Of a stretch of DNA of 64,000 nt, positions 63,178-64,000 are shown piece after piece (position 1 is the stretch's first letter; every line of letters starts with the position of its first letter). Position numbers and translations under genes: made by a program. The notes under the pieces are model-generated. The model saw nothing but the letters and a program-made list of their open reading frames with translations. It was not told where the DNA came from and searched no databases. The stretch covers positions 1,476,393-1,540,392 of the forward strand of contig NZ_VMKN01000001.1 of NCBI RefSeq assembly GCF_007483685.1, given 5' to 3'. Origin of the DNA: Litoribacter populi (GTDB lineage: Bacteria > Bacteroidota > Bacteroidia > Cytophagales > Cyclobacteriaceae).

Positions 63178-63822
63178 TTACTTTTTCCACTCCGAAGGAT
63201 TTTCCCTCCATTCTTCCAAAGACTTCAAATCTTGATCGGAGACATAGTCCAAGGCTACAGCCTGGGGAAGCATGGCTGAATAGTCGCTCAAACAAATCAA
63301 CTTTATTCCAGCATCCTCAAAGTTTTTTCTGGCTATTTCAAAGCCGTAGGTAAAGATGGCTACCATTCCTAAAACCTCAAAACCTGCATTCTTCAAATCT
63401 TGCACTGCTTTTAGGGAACTGCCGCCTGTAGAAACCAAGTCCTCTACCACCACTACCTTTTGTCCCGGAGTCACCTTGCCCTCGATCATGTTTTCCATGC
63501 CGTGACCTTTTGGCTTAGATCTTACATATAAAAAAGGCAGGTCCATTTCCTCAGCAATCAATGCACCTTGGGGGATTCCCGCAGTGGCCACCCCCGCAAT
63601 GGCTTCTACATTCGGATACTTCTCCTTGATAGTGTCAACAAGGGCATGCTTGATATGTGTCCTTACTTTGGGAAAAGAAAGTGACAGTCTGTTGTCGCAG
63701 TAAATTGGTGACTTCCAGCCCGATGCCCAAGTGAATGGGCTTTCAGGGTTCAATCGAATGGCTTTTATTTCTAGTAGGCTTTTGGCTACCTCTTCGGCAA
63801 TGTTTTTGTTTAATAATTCCAT
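63178..63822 (-). CDS. pyrE: orotate phosphoribosyltransferase
   Basis: A 214-residue type I phosphoribosyltransferase making OMP from orotate and PRPP in pyrimidine synthesis. 'SPFTWASGWKSPIYCDNRL' is the orotate-binding loop, and the PRPP motif VVVVEDLVSTGGSSL is at about 117-131. 'GVATAGIPQGALIAEEM' and 'LPFLYVRSKPKGHG' are further family blocks. It is divergent from a gene running off the right edge; no pyr partner is visible. Confidence 0.95.
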   Translation of the reverse strand: MELLNKNIAEEVAKSLLEIKAIRLNPESPFTWASGWKSPIYCDNRLSLSFPKVRTHIKHALVDTIKEKYPNVEAIAGVATAGIPQGALIAEEMDLPFLYVRSKPKGHGMENMIEGKVTPGQKVVVVEDLVSTGGSSLKAVQDLKNAGFEVLGMVAIFTYGFEIARKNFEDAGIKLICLSDYSAMLPQAVALDYVSDQDLKSLEEWRENPSEWKK

Positions 63823-63905
63823 ACATTAAAATTAAAAGATAAAACCCATACCGCAGTTGTGATAGGTGTATTTTTTATGCAATTTTAGCTTCTAATCGAA
63901 TGCCC

Positions 63906-64000
63906 ATGAGAATTTTCATTAATGACAAGCCTTTAGACATTCTGTCCACTGAGGAACTCGCTCCCGAGAAAACCTTTGAATGTATCTATGACAATCCCTC
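63906..64000 (+). CDS. N-terminus of an unidentified protein (truncated by window edge)
   Basis: An ATG at 63906 opens a frame to the window end, encoding about 31 residues beginning MRIFINDKPLDIL. It is too short for assignment. Nudix hydrolase genes commonly lie divergent to pyrE in Bacteroidota and have a similar start as I recall, but this is a guess. Confidence 0.45.
   Translation, partial: MRIFINDKPLDILSTEELAPEKTFECIYDNP

Overview
This 64 kb window is chromosomal DNA from a member of the Bacteroidota, most likely Cytophagales and close to the Cyclobacteriaceae. The evidence is a SusC/SusD pair, the gliding lipoprotein GldH, a GWxTD-domain protein, a DUF2723 membrane protein, a TIGR02757 protein, a methylmalonyl-CoA epimerase, and several start sites preceded by the Bacteroidota -7 promoter element TAnnTTTG. 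Genes are densely packed on both strands. No rRNA, tRNA, CRISPR array, prophage or complete mobile element was seen. I made no database searches: names rest on motifs read by eye and on knowledge of the families.

Layout. 1-431 is the 3' end of an IS1634/IS4-type transposase, abutting a serine hydrolase gene whose 5' end may have been replaced. 1.9-9 kb is an accessory stretch: a ScyD/ScyE-like lipoprotein, a small PAS protein, a zinc-ribbon protein, a decayed lactate permease gene next to an intact D-lactate dehydrogenase gene, a DUF2141 protein and a CFAS-type methyltransferase. 9-14 kb holds an ABC exporter, a WYL regulator divergent from a DinB-like gene, and a DUF4256 protein. 13.5-18 kb is a lone susC-susD pair. 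18-23 kb has an A-type Fe-S carrier, mce, thiL, a broken fasciclin gene and rlmD. 23-38 kb has an SDR, a 1,323-residue SF1 helicase-like protein, gldH-ricT-purD-recQ, kdsD-manC, rlmB and a GWxTD protein. 38-51 kb has a DUF2723 protein, a TPR protein, an Lrp regulator, a Nudix hydrolase, a MATE exporter, a thioesterase, an M24 peptidase, a lysoplasmalogenase-like protein, an MFS transporter and prfB with its programmed +1 frameshift. 51-64 kb has ilvE, a cobalamin adenosyltransferase, a LolD/MacB-type ATPase, a large membrane/TPR protein, gatC, plsC, a truncated haemoglobin, an NfeD protein, a LysM protein, TIGR02757 and pyrE.

How the genes work together. kdsD and manC make sugar precursors for surface polysaccharide. 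The cobalamin adenosyltransferase and methylmalonyl-CoA epimerase both serve the B12-dependent methylmalonyl-CoA pathway. gldH points to gliding, and susCD to TonB-dependent uptake of an unknown polymer. The lactate pair is half dead: ldhA is intact while its permease carries three lesions.

The most unusual feature is between genes. At least eleven intergenic sites carry imperfect arrays kept strictly in a 7-bp register but built from different words (CATCCGN, GTACNNN, GNACGAN, GTCTTCK). Several run into gene 3' ends and supply stop codons. A separate family of large inverted repeats (arms like AACCGCAGAGGCGCAGAG) lies after mce, after rlmD and its partner gene, and between manC and rlmB, where it looks like a terminator.
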